45,118 bases of DNA, taken from the NCBI GenBank assembly GCA_965662045.1, contig CBFIGE010000016.1:1-45118 (forward strand), read 5' to 3'. The translations under genes were made by a program, and so were the position numbers. This DNA comes from UBA3478 sp965662045. GTDB lineage: Bacteria; Bacteroidota; Bacteroidia; Flavobacteriales; Flavobacteriaceae. Positions 16,596 to 24,372 of the stretch are shown here, one piece after another (position 1 is the first letter of the stretch; each line of letters starts with the position of its first letter). A model generated the notes under the pieces. It did no database searches. It was not told the origin of the DNA and was given only the letters and a program-made list of their open reading frames with translations.

Positions 16596-18022
16596 TTTCT
16601 GTAATCTAAGGCTGGGGGACGATTTCCTAAAAGAGGCACATATTTAAAGTCAGCTCCTCTTCTCTTTTTAAATTCATTTTTAGCATCTCTTAAATATTGA
16701 GGTTCATCTAAGAGGTCAATAATAGTTGAGGCCATAGTCCGAGCAGCTACCATCATTCCTTTAATCCCAATGGATGTTCCTCCTGCGGCGACCGCTTGCC
16801 ATGAATGCGCTGGAGTGCCTGGAACCCAAGTCGCTGTGCTCAAGCCTACGGTTGGGGCCACAAAACTGACATCACCAACATCGGTTGAGCCAAAGGCACG
16901 ACCGGCTGATTTATAGGGCTGTACATTCAAGGCGATCTCTGCATCTGCTTCTGACATTCCCATTGATTGTGCTATTTGATCAGCAAAGGTTTTTTCTGAA
17001 GGGGTATATTCAAAACCACCAATAGCCTCCAAATTTTTGAACATTACTCGCTGCAGAACGGTATTAGGGAGTATCTCGTGCACTCCATTTACAATTTCAT
17101 AGCTCATTTCAGTCTCTGTTCCTTTGGCTGCTCCTTCGGCCGCGAGAACAATTCGATTAAATACATCTCTAACTACATCGCGACTATTGTGTCTCGAATA
17201 GTAATAAACTTCAGCAAAATCAGGAATTACATTTGGAGCCTTTCCACCGTCTGTGATGACATAGTGAATACGCGTTTCCTGAGGAACGTGTTCACGCATC
17301 ATATTAACCATATAATTCATCGCTTCAACACCATCTAATGCCGATCGACCTTTTTCTGGAGCCGCAGCAGCATGTGAAGAGATTCCAGAAAATCTAAATT
17401 TGGCTGAAATATTGGCAAGAGATGCTCCTTCGCTAGCATCATTTGAAGCTCCTGGGTGCCAGTGAATCACAGCATCAATATCGTCAAATAAACCGGCTCT
17501 GGCCATATATACTTTTGCTCCCCCACCTTCTTCGGCAGGAGTCCCATAAAAACGAATGGTAGCGTCAATTTTATTGGATTTAATATAGTTTTTAACAGCT
17601 ATAGCTGCTGCAGAAGAAGCTGTGCCGAATAAGTGATGCCCACAGGCATGACCTCCAATACCCCCGGCACTTTCTTTATAAGGATGTGCTTTTTGTGACA
17701 AACCTGGTAAGGCATCAAATTCACCTAGGATTGCGATTATCGGGCCACCTGAACCGTATTCAGCAACAAATGCCGTTGGAATGGCGGCAACATTTTTTTT
17801 AATAATGAATTTTTCTTCACTTAAAAGATCGATTAAGGCGGCGCTGCTTTTATATTCTTGATAGCCCATCTCTGCGTATTCCCAAATTTGTTGAGCGACC
17901 GAGGCGTATTTGTCATAGCCTTTATCTATGCCTTTGATGATTTCTGCCTTTGACTTTTGGGCAGTTATTGTAAAACTGCAAAGTAAAAGCGGAAGAATGA
18001 TAATTTGTTTCAAACTTTTCAT
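16592..18022 (-). CDS. Exported M20-family amidohydrolase (AbgB-like)
   Basis: 476 aa from the ATG at 18022; an in-frame ATG further upstream would run into xerD and bury the signal peptide (IIILPLLLCSFTITAQ). Metal-site motifs of M20/M28-type di-zinc amidohydrolases are present: GEFDALPG, GGHACGHHLFG, TPAEEGGG and IHWHPG, with a lid domain in the middle (FRFSGISSHAAAAPEKGRSALD). The nearest named relatives are the AbgB subunit of p-aminobenzoyl-glutamate hydrolase and N-acyl amino acid amidohydrolases. The signal peptide implies a periplasmic or secreted enzyme, so peptide or amide scavenging is likely. The real substrate is unknown. Confidence 0.87.
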   Translation of the reverse strand: MKSLKQIIILPLLLCSFTITAQKSKAEIIKGIDKGYDKYASVAQQIWEYAEMGYQEYKSSAALIDLLSEEKFIIKKNVAAIPTAFVAEYGSGGPIIAILGEFDALPGLSQKAHPYKESAGGIGGHACGHHLFGTASSAAAIAVKNYIKSNKIDATIRFYGTPAEEGGGAKVYMARAGLFDDIDAVIHWHPGASNDASEGASLANISAKFRFSGISSHAAAAPEKGRSALDGVEAMNYMVNMMREHVPQETRIHYVITDGGKAPNVIPDFAEVYYYSRHNSRDVVRDVFNRIVLAAEGAAKGTETEMSYEIVNGVHEILPNTVLQRVMFKNLEAIGGFEYTPSEKTFADQIAQSMGMSEADAEIALNVQPYKSAGRAFGSTDVGDVSFVAPTVGLSTATWVPGTPAHSWQAVAAGGTSIGIKGMMVAARTMASTIIDLLDEPQYLRDAKNEFKKRRGADFKYVPLLGNRPPALDYRN

Positions 18023-18068
18023 AGTGTTTCTATTACATGAAGTAGAAAGATACTTTAAAAAATAGATT

Positions 18069-18980
18069 TTAGGATGATTCCAAATCAAGTCTCGGGTGAA
18101 TTTCGTCTAACATATTCTTGAGGTATTCTCTTGTGGTATGAACATAAACTTCAGTGGTTGTTATACTTTCATGCCCTAACATGAGTTGAATTGCCCTCAA
18201 GTCGGCACCTCTTTCGAGAAGGTGAGTGGCAAAGGAATGTCTAAAGGTGTGTGGAGAAATGTTTTTTTGAATTCCACAGTGCTGAGCTTGTCTTTTAACC
18301 AAGGTAAAAATCATAGCTCGCGTGAGTTGTTTACCTCGTCTATTGACAAAAGCAAAGTCTTGGTGTCCCTCGACAAGAGGAACTTTTTTGCGACTGTTTT
18401 CAAAATAAGCGAGGACGTATTTTTGTGTTACCTTGTGAATGGGAACGAGTCTAGATTTATTTCCTTTTCCTTTTACTTGAATAAAATCCTCATTAAAAAA
18501 CAGATTGCTTTTTTTTAAATTTACCAGCTCTGATACCCTTAAACCACACCCGTATAGGACTTCGAAAATAGCTTTGTTTCGCTCGCCTTCTGCAACACTT
18601 AGGTCAACTTGATCAAGTAGTGTGGTCATTTCATCAATACTTAAAAAAACAGGTAGTTTTTGACCTATTTTTGGAAGTTCTAGGTTGCTAGAAGGATTTT
18701 CATCAATAATGTTTTCGAAACTCAAGTATGAAAAAAAACTCTTGAGACCTGACAACAAACGAGCCCTACTTCTGGCAGTAAGATCTTTAGAAATCTCATT
18801 TAAAAAAAGCTCTAAATCTCCTAGTTGTACCTGTTGAGGATTTGTTAAATGCGCTTTTCCTTCACAAAAAGAAATAAAACGTTTAACGTCGAAATGATAA
18901 TTTTCAATAGAATTCTGGCTTAAACCACGCTCCATTTTTAGATAAAATATGTAATCTTGCAAGTAATCGTGCCAGGACAT
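18069..18980 (-). CDS. xerD: Site-specific tyrosine recombinase XerD
   Basis: 303 aa. The N-terminal SAM-like core-binding domain (about residues 1-90) begins YLKMERGLSQNSIENY, typical of XerC/D. The catalytic domain has the full tyrosine-recombinase set: Arg148 (GCGLRVSEL), Lys172 (GKGNKSR), His244 and Arg247 (SPHTFRHSFATHLLE), His270 (LMLGHESI) and the nucleophile Tyr279. The length equals that of chromosomal XerD, which resolves chromosome dimers at dif, rather than that of an integrase of a mobile element. It is divergent from aroQ with only 15 bases between the start codons, an arrangement I recall from other flavobacteria. Confidence 0.9.
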   Translation of the reverse strand: MSWHDYLQDYIFYLKMERGLSQNSIENYHFDVKRFISFCEGKAHLTNPQQVQLGDLELFLNEISKDLTARSRARLLSGLKSFFSYLSFENIIDENPSSNLELPKIGQKLPVFLSIDEMTTLLDQVDLSVAEGERNKAIFEVLYGCGLRVSELVNLKKSNLFFNEDFIQVKGKGNKSRLVPIHKVTQKYVLAYFENSRKKVPLVEGHQDFAFVNRRGKQLTRAMIFTLVKRQAQHCGIQKNISPHTFRHSFATHLLERGADLRAIQLMLGHESITTTEVYVHTTREYLKNMLDEIHPRLDLESS

Positions 18981-18995
18981 AACAAAAAGTATTAC

Positions 18996-19421
18996 ATGAA
19001 AATAGCAATAATTAACGGACCTAATTTAAATATGCTCGGAAAGCGAGAGCCAAAAATTTATGGTTCAACTTCCTTAGATGAAGCCATGCAAGGTTTGAAA
19101 AATCGATTTCCCGAGCTTGATTTTACCTTTTTACAATCAAATATAGAGGGCGAATTGATTGATTATATACAGCAAGTCGGTTTTGATCATGATGGAATAA
19201 TACTAAATGCCGGGGCATATACCCATACCTCTGTCGGAATTGGAGATGCAGTATCAGCAGTAAGTGCTGATGTCATTGAAGTTCATATCTCCAATACTTA
19301 CGCGAGAGAAGAATTCAGGCATCAGTCTTTTATTTCACCAAATGCTAAAGGCGTGATTTTAGGCTTTGGAATACAAAGTTATGCACTAGCTGTTTCTTCT
19401 TTCTTACTTAGAGGTGAATAA
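18996..19421 (+). CDS. aroQ: 3-dehydroquinate dehydratase, type II
   Basis: 141 aa from the ATG at 18996, the usual size. An earlier in-frame ATG at 18957 would place the start inside xerD and add 13 non-conserved residues. The family opening IINGPNLNMLGKREPKIYG contains the catalytic Arg17 and Tyr22. ILNAGAYTHTSVGIGDA, VEVHISN-type and EEFRHQSFISPNAKGVI complete the active site. It catalyses dehydroquinate to dehydroshikimate in the shikimate pathway. The 3' end overlaps the convergent lpdA gene by 14 bases. Confidence 0.94.
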   Translation: MKIAIINGPNLNMLGKREPKIYGSTSLDEAMQGLKNRFPELDFTFLQSNIEGELIDYIQQVGFDHDGIILNAGAYTHTSVGIGDAVSAVSADVIEVHISNTYAREEFRHQSFISPNAKGVILGFGIQSYALAVSSFLLRGE

Positions 19422-20796
19422 CTTCGTCGTAAGCTGCGGCTACGGCCTCCATAACTGCTTCACTCATTGTTGGGTGAGGGTGAACTGCCTTTAAAATCTC
19501 ATGGCCAGTTGTTTCAAGTTTTCTTGCAACCACAGCTTCGGCAATCATATCAGTCACTCCCGCACCTATCATGTGACATCCAAGCCATTCACCGTATTTT
19601 GCATCAAATATGACTTTTACAAATCCATCTGCATGACCTGAGGCTTGAGCCTTTCCGCTGGCTGAGAACGGAAATTTACCAACTTTGATTTCGTATCCTT
19701 CTTCTATTGCCTTTTTTTCTGTAAGCCCAACAGAAGCTACTTCTGGAGCACAATATGTACATCCAGGGATATTACCGTAGTCGATAGGTTCAACATGCAT
19801 ACCGGATATTTTTTCAACGCATAAGATTCCTTCTGCGGAAGCCACGTGGGCCAAAGCTTGACCTGGAGTGACATCACCAATAGCGTAATAACCTGGAATA
19901 TTTGTTTTGTAATAAGCATCTACTTGGATTTTGTCTCTATCTGTAATGATTCCGACATCTTCCAATCCAATATTTTCAATATTTGATTTTATACCGACTG
20001 CCGACAAAACTATGTCAGCCTCAATCTGCTCTTCGCCTTTGGCGGTTTTGACGTGTGCGATTACTCCGTCGCCTGATGTGTCAACAGAGGTTACTTCAGC
20101 ATTAGTTTTTATTTTGACTCCCGCTTTTTTAAAGCTTTTTTCAAGTTGTTTTGATATTTCTTCATCTTCTACAGGAACAATTCTTGGCATGTATTCGACC
20201 ACAACTACTTCTGTGCCCATTGCGTTGTAGAAGTAAGCAAATTCAATTCCTATTGCACCACTACCAACAATAATCATTTTTTTCGGCTGTTTCTTTAAGG
20301 TCATTGCCTTTCTATAACCAATCACTTTTTTTCCGTCTTGTGGTAGACTTGGTAGTTCCCTAGATCGGGCTCCTGTTGCAATAATGATATGATCGGCTGA
20401 AATAATTTGTTTGTTCTTATCTTGAGTGACCTCAACGCGTTTACCAGTGAGCAGTTTTCCGTATCCATCAATGACTTCAATTTTGTTCTTTTTCATCAAA
20501 AACTGAACACCCTTGCTCATTCCATCTGCAACACCACGTGAGCGTTTTATCACTTTTCCAAAATCATAAGAAACTGATTCAGCATGAAGCCCGTAATCTT
20601 CTGCGTGGTTTAGGTAATTAAAAACTTGGGCAGATTTCAAAAGAGCCTTTGTTGGAATGCATCCCCAATTTAAACATACACCTCCAAGATTCTCTTTTTC
20701 TACAATCGCTGTGCGAAGTCCTAATTGTGAAGCTCTTATGGCCGTTACGTATCCACCAGGACCACTACCTAAAACGACAACATCAAATTGACTCAT
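19408..20796 (-). CDS. lpdA: Dihydrolipoyl dehydrogenase (E3)
   Basis: 462 aa, a flavoprotein disulphide reductase. GSGPGGYVTAI binds FAD. The redox pair is Cys41 and Cys46 in GGVCLNWGCIPTKAL. A second dinucleotide fold is at IIVGSGAIGIEFAYFYN for NAD. YAIGDVTPGQALAHVASAEG and the catalytic HPHPTMSEAV, with its His-Glu dyad from the partner subunit, are near the C-terminus. It reoxidises lipoamide in the pyruvate and 2-oxoglutarate dehydrogenase complexes and the glycine cleavage system. No other subunit of these complexes is adjacent. Confidence 0.95.
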   Translation of the reverse strand: MSQFDVVVLGSGPGGYVTAIRASQLGLRTAIVEKENLGGVCLNWGCIPTKALLKSAQVFNYLNHAEDYGLHAESVSYDFGKVIKRSRGVADGMSKGVQFLMKKNKIEVIDGYGKLLTGKRVEVTQDKNKQIISADHIIIATGARSRELPSLPQDGKKVIGYRKAMTLKKQPKKMIIVGSGAIGIEFAYFYNAMGTEVVVVEYMPRIVPVEDEEISKQLEKSFKKAGVKIKTNAEVTSVDTSGDGVIAHVKTAKGEEQIEADIVLSAVGIKSNIENIGLEDVGIITDRDKIQVDAYYKTNIPGYYAIGDVTPGQALAHVASAEGILCVEKISGMHVEPIDYGNIPGCTYCAPEVASVGLTEKKAIEEGYEIKVGKFPFSASGKAQASGHADGFVKVIFDAKYGEWLGCHMIGAGVTDMIAEAVVARKLETTGHEILKAVHPHPTMSEAVMEAVAAAYDEVIHL

Positions 20797-20828
20797 ATCA
20801 AATGTCTTTATAAATTAATTTCGTGAGG

Positions 20829-20836
20829 CAAAAGTA
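20829..20836 (-). promoter_or_regulatory. Candidate -7 box of lpdA
   Basis: On the minus strand TACTTTTG, an exact TAnnTTTG match, lies 32 bases before the lpdA start codon. Transcription would begin around 20822. No clear TTG is seen at the expected -33 position, so this is a moderate candidate. It would separate lpdA from the msrB pair upstream on the same strand. Confidence 0.42.
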
Positions 20837-20859
20837 ATCAATAAAGCGACATTTTTAAC

Positions 20860-21276
20860 TTAGATTTTTTTGTCAAAATCCAAACAAATCGAATTGATGC
20901 AATAACGTTTACCAGTGGTTTCTCTTGGACCATCGTCAAATACGTGCCCCAGGTGGCTATTGCAATTCGCACATTTGGTTTCGGTGCGAATCATTCCATA
21001 GCTCTTGTCTTGCACATAACTAATCGCACCCTCTACTGCCTGATCAAAAGAAGGCCATCCACATCCTGAATCAAATTTATTGTCACTTTCAAAAAGAAGT
21101 GCGTTACATGCTTTGCAATGGTAGTTTCCGTTGTCGTTGTGCCTGTAGTATTTTCCTGTAAATGGAGATTCTGTAGCACTTTCCCTAAGCACAGAATAAC
21201 TCAAATCATCTAGCTGCTCTCGCCAGTCTTCTTCTTTTAAAGAAGAGGCGTTTTCCAATGGTTTTTTATTTTCCAT
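20860..21276 (-). CDS. msrB: Cytoplasmic peptide-methionine (R)-S-oxide reductase
   Basis: 138 aa with no signal peptide. It has the complete MsrB set: two zinc-binding CxxC pairs (CKAC and CANC), DSGCGWPSF, HLGHVFDDGP, and the catalytic cysteine in KRYCINSICLDF. The Cys of GCGWPSF is in the place of the usual resolving cysteine. The enzyme reduces methionine-R-sulphoxide in proteins using thioredoxin. The start overlaps the end of a second, exported msrB by 11 bases, so the two are made from one message. Confidence 0.93.
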   Translation of the reverse strand: MENKKPLENASSLKEEDWREQLDDLSYSVLRESATESPFTGKYYRHNDNGNYHCKACNALLFESDNKFDSGCGWPSFDQAVEGAISYVQDKSYGMIRTETKCANCNSHLGHVFDDGPRETTGKRYCINSICLDFDKKI

Positions 21277-21760
21277 TGGGAATAAATTTTAAAGCCACAC
21301 CGTTAATACAGTGTCGTTTACCTGTTGTTCTAATAGGTCCATCGTTAAAAACATGTCCGAGATGACTGCCACAATTAGCGCATTTCTCTTCTATTCGTTG
21401 AACGCCGATATTATAATCAACATCGTATGCGATTGCACCTTTGATTGGACGATCGAAAGAGGGCCAGCCTGAACCTGAATCATATTTGTATTCTGACTCA
21501 AAAAGTGGAGCCTCGCAGGCTGCACAGTGGTAAGTTCCTTTTTGTTTATTGTCCAGTAATTCACTTGTAAAGGCGTATTCGGTTCCTGCTTGTCTAAGCA
21601 CGCGATATTGACTAGAATTGAGTTCTTTTTTCCACTGCACTTCTGATTTATTGACTTTAGGACTAAAACTTTCGTCTACAACAATTTCTTCATGCAATTG
21701 AGCCGAGAGCAAATTAAAGCTCCCGGCCAATGCTACCAATAGTAAGGTTTTCAATTTCAT
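21266..21760 (-). CDS. msrB: Exported peptide-methionine (R)-S-oxide reductase
   Basis: 164 aa. Residues about 1-20 are a signal peptide (LKTLLLVALAGSFNLLSAQ), so this copy acts in the periplasm. The MsrB domain keeps the zinc pairs CAAC and CANC, HLGHVFNDGP, and the catalytic Cys in KRHCINGVALKF. The position of the usual resolving cysteine is Ser (DSGSGWPSF instead of DSGCGWPSF), so its catalytic cysteine must be regenerated another way. It overlaps the cytoplasmic msrB by 11 bases, a pairing that repairs oxidised methionine on both sides of the inner membrane. Confidence 0.92.
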   Translation of the reverse strand: MKLKTLLLVALAGSFNLLSAQLHEEIVVDESFSPKVNKSEVQWKKELNSSQYRVLRQAGTEYAFTSELLDNKQKGTYHCAACEAPLFESEYKYDSGSGWPSFDRPIKGAIAYDVDYNIGVQRIEEKCANCGSHLGHVFNDGPIRTTGKRHCINGVALKFIPNGK

Positions 21761-21780
21761 AACTTTTTTTTGCTAAAATA

Positions 21781-22347
21781 TCAATTCAGTATGACTCTTG
21801 AAATGTCTTTTTCTTCAACATTTAAAATGTGCATGACTTCTTGAAGTGAAGCGAGGTTCATTTTTCCTGCATTTGCATATTCTCCAGGAACAACAGCGAT
21901 TCTAAAAATTTGATTTTCTAAATCGCCCGCGCTAAGTAGACTCAAATCAAAATCAGACTCTAAGAAGAGGCGAACATCTACAAAGGTGTGATCGTAATTG
22001 TATTGCAATAATCCCTGATCGAGTATTCGAGTTTGCGGCATTAACCTCCAAACATCTATGGCATTCCCTTGGTTGTCTGTGGTTTGTTCAAAAAGTAAAT
22101 ACACAAGAATTAAATCGGATTCGAAGACTTGAACACTTTGCGGAAAAGTGTAAAGTTGCTCATAGCCATTAATTGCATCAAAAGAGGTTTGAATTTCAAT
22201 AACCTGACTTAGTGTATTGACCCCATCGGAACCATCACGACCATCGAATCCATCAAAACCATCCCTACCAGCTGGACCTATTGGACCTTCACATGATGAA
22301 AATACTACCATTGTCAATAAAGCGAATAAAAGGTAAATCTGTTTCAT
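21781..22347 (-). CDS. Lipoprotein with collagen-like repeat
   Basis: 188 aa. Lipobox FSSC gives Cys19 as the lipid anchor. Directly after it, residues 21-42 are an unbroken collagen-like tract of seven Gly-X-Y triplets (GPIGPAGRDG and then GFD, GFD, GRD, GSD). The remaining 145 residues form a beta-rich domain with no family I recognise. Similar short Gly-X-Y lipoproteins recur in Bacteroidota and are usually called hypothetical or collagen-like. The short tract may give trimerisation or simply a stalk. It lies 20 bases upstream of the exported msrB and could be co-transcribed with it. Confidence 0.72.
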   Translation of the reverse strand: MKQIYLLFALLTMVVFSSCEGPIGPAGRDGFDGFDGRDGSDGVNTLSQVIEIQTSFDAINGYEQLYTFPQSVQVFESDLILVYLLFEQTTDNQGNAIDVWRLMPQTRILDQGLLQYNYDHTFVDVRLFLESDFDLSLLSAGDLENQIFRIAVVPGEYANAGKMNLASLQEVMHILNVEEKDISRVILN

Positions 22348-22467
22348 AATTCCTAGTTTTAATGTTACTATTTTAATATTAACAAAAAGCTTGCCACAAT
22401 GTTTAAAAGCTATTTATCAATCCACTAGAAAGTACGTATTATTGCAGCTTAAATGCGGAAAAAATAA

Positions 22468-24372
22468 ATGAATAAAGTCGTTTCTCATTCATTGTTTACT
22501 GATTTTGATATAGATCTTTTTAAGTCAGGTAAACACTACAAATTACATGAAAAAATGGGAGCCCATTGCATTGAATTTAATGGGGTTTCCGGGGTCTATT
22601 TTGCGGTTTGGGCACCTGCTGCTCAAAGTGTTAGCGTAGTTGGAAATTTTAATTTTTGGAATACTGAGGAGCACCCTTTAAATGTTAGATGGGATAGTAG
22701 TGGTATATGGGAAGGTTTTATTCCTGGCCTTGATCAAGGTGATATATATAAGTACAATATTCGTTCTGAATTTACTCAAGGTGCAGTTCAAAAGGCAGAT
22801 CCTTTTGCACGGCAAGCTGAGTTAAGACCAAATACGGCATCGGTTGTTCATAGCACTGAATTCAAATGGTCAGATGAAAATTTCTTACAACACAGAGTAA
22901 CTACCAATGCATTAGACGCTCCAATTTCAGTGTATGAGGTGCATTTGGGTTCTTGGAAAAAAGAAGAGGGTTGGAAAATGCTCAGTTATGAGCAAATGGC
23001 AAAAGAACTGGTTACTTATGTGAAAGAAATGGGATATACTCATGTTGAATTCATGCCAGTTATGGAACATCCCTATGATCCTTCATGGGGCTACCAAGTT
23101 ACTGGTTACTTTGCACCTACTTCAAGATTTGGTAATCCCGATGAATTCAAATTTTTAATAAATGCTTTTCACAAAGCAGGTATTGGTGTATACCTGGATT
23201 GGGTTCCTTCACATTTTCCAGAAGACCAGCATGGTTTAGGCCTGTTTGATGGAACACATTTATACGAACATCCCGATCGTAAAAAAGGGTTTCACCCGGA
23301 TTGGAAAAGTCTGATCTTTAATTATGAACGAAATGAGGTTCGATCATTTTTGATATCCAATGCCCTTTTTTGGTTAGAAGAATATCATATTGATGGATTA
23401 CGTGTAGATGCTGTGGCATCAATGCTTTATTTGGATTACTCCAGAGAAGAAGGTGAGTGGGAACCAAACGAGTTTGGAGGAAATGAAAATTTAGCGGCTA
23501 TTTCTTTTTTGAAGGAATTGAACACTGCTGTATATGAATTCCATCCTCACGTACAAATGATCGCCGAAGAATCAACCTCTTTTAGCGGTGTGAGCAAAGC
23601 TGTTGACGCAGGAGGATTGGGCTTTGGAATGAAATGGATGATGGGATGGATGAATGATACTCTAGAGTATTTCAAAAAAGACCCGATTCACCGTTCGTAT
23701 CATCAAAATGATATCACTTTTTCGTTGGCTTATGCTTTTAGTGAAAATTTTATGTTACCGTTGTCTCATGATGAAGTTGTCTACGGTAAACGCTCCTTGT
23801 TATGCAGAATGCCAGGCGATGAATGGCAACGCTTCGCTAATTTGAGGTGCTTAATCGGACTTTATTTCACACATCCTGGAGCTAAGCTTCATTTTATGGG
23901 AGCCGAATTTGGTCAGTCCGAAGAATGGGATTTTGAATCCTCATTGATGTGGCATTTATTAGATCACCATTACCATAAGCAAATACAGAATTGGTTTAAG
24001 AGATTAAATCAGATATACACTTCGCAACCAGCACTTTATCAGAAACAATTTTCACCGGAAGGTTTTGAGTGGTTAACTCATAATGATACCGAAAAAAGTG
24101 TAATATCATTTATTCGAAAGGGTTTAAAACCCGATGATTATCTCATTATCACTTGTAATTTTACACCTAGCCCAAGGCATAACTACAGGCTGGGATGTCC
24201 AGGGGCTAAATCCTTGGTTGAAGTCTTAAATTCTGATCAAGAACAATTCGGGGGAAGTGGTCTAAAAAACACTAAAATCTCGATACATGATGACCCTTGG
24301 CAAGGTCAACCTCAATCATTTTCTGTAGATTTGGCACCTTTGGGAGTTCAAATTTTTAAACCCGTACACTAA
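22468..24372 (+). CDS. glgB: 1,4-alpha-glucan (glycogen) branching enzyme
   Basis: 634 aa. The N-terminal CBM48/E-set domain (about residues 35-125) contains YFAVWAPAAQSVSVVGNFN. The GH13 barrel follows. YEVHLGSW, VEFMPVMEHPYDPSWGYQVT, DGLRVDAVASM with nucleophile Asp324, MIAEEST with the acid/base Glu at 377 or 378, and LPLSHDEVVYGKRSL with the third catalytic Asp are all typical of GlgB. It makes alpha-1,6 branches in glycogen. The stop codon shares one base with the ATG of the GH31 gene. The usual N-terminal N1 module of the longer E. coli enzyme is missing, as in other short GlgB forms. Confidence 0.95.
   Translation: MNKVVSHSLFTDFDIDLFKSGKHYKLHEKMGAHCIEFNGVSGVYFAVWAPAAQSVSVVGNFNFWNTEEHPLNVRWDSSGIWEGFIPGLDQGDIYKYNIRSEFTQGAVQKADPFARQAELRPNTASVVHSTEFKWSDENFLQHRVTTNALDAPISVYEVHLGSWKKEEGWKMLSYEQMAKELVTYVKEMGYTHVEFMPVMEHPYDPSWGYQVTGYFAPTSRFGNPDEFKFLINAFHKAGIGVYLDWVPSHFPEDQHGLGLFDGTHLYEHPDRKKGFHPDWKSLIFNYERNEVRSFLISNALFWLEEYHIDGLRVDAVASMLYLDYSREEGEWEPNEFGGNENLAAISFLKELNTAVYEFHPHVQMIAEESTSFSGVSKAVDAGGLGFGMKWMMGWMNDTLEYFKKDPIHRSYHQNDITFSLAYAFSENFMLPLSHDEVVYGKRSLLCRMPGDEWQRFANLRCLIGLYFTHPGAKLHFMGAEFGQSEEWDFESSLMWHLLDHHYHKQIQNWFKRLNQIYTSQPALYQKQFSPEGFEWLTHNDTEKSVISFIRKGLKPDDYLIITCNFTPSPRHNYRLGCPGAKSLVEVLNSDQEQFGGSGLKNTKISIHDDPWQGQPQSFSVDLAPLGVQIFKPVH

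Noticed and set aside
18069..18980. xerD as the integrase of a genomic island
   Set aside because: Length, motif set and single-copy setting beside aroQ fit the chromosomal XerD. There is no attachment-like repeat or mobile cargo near it.
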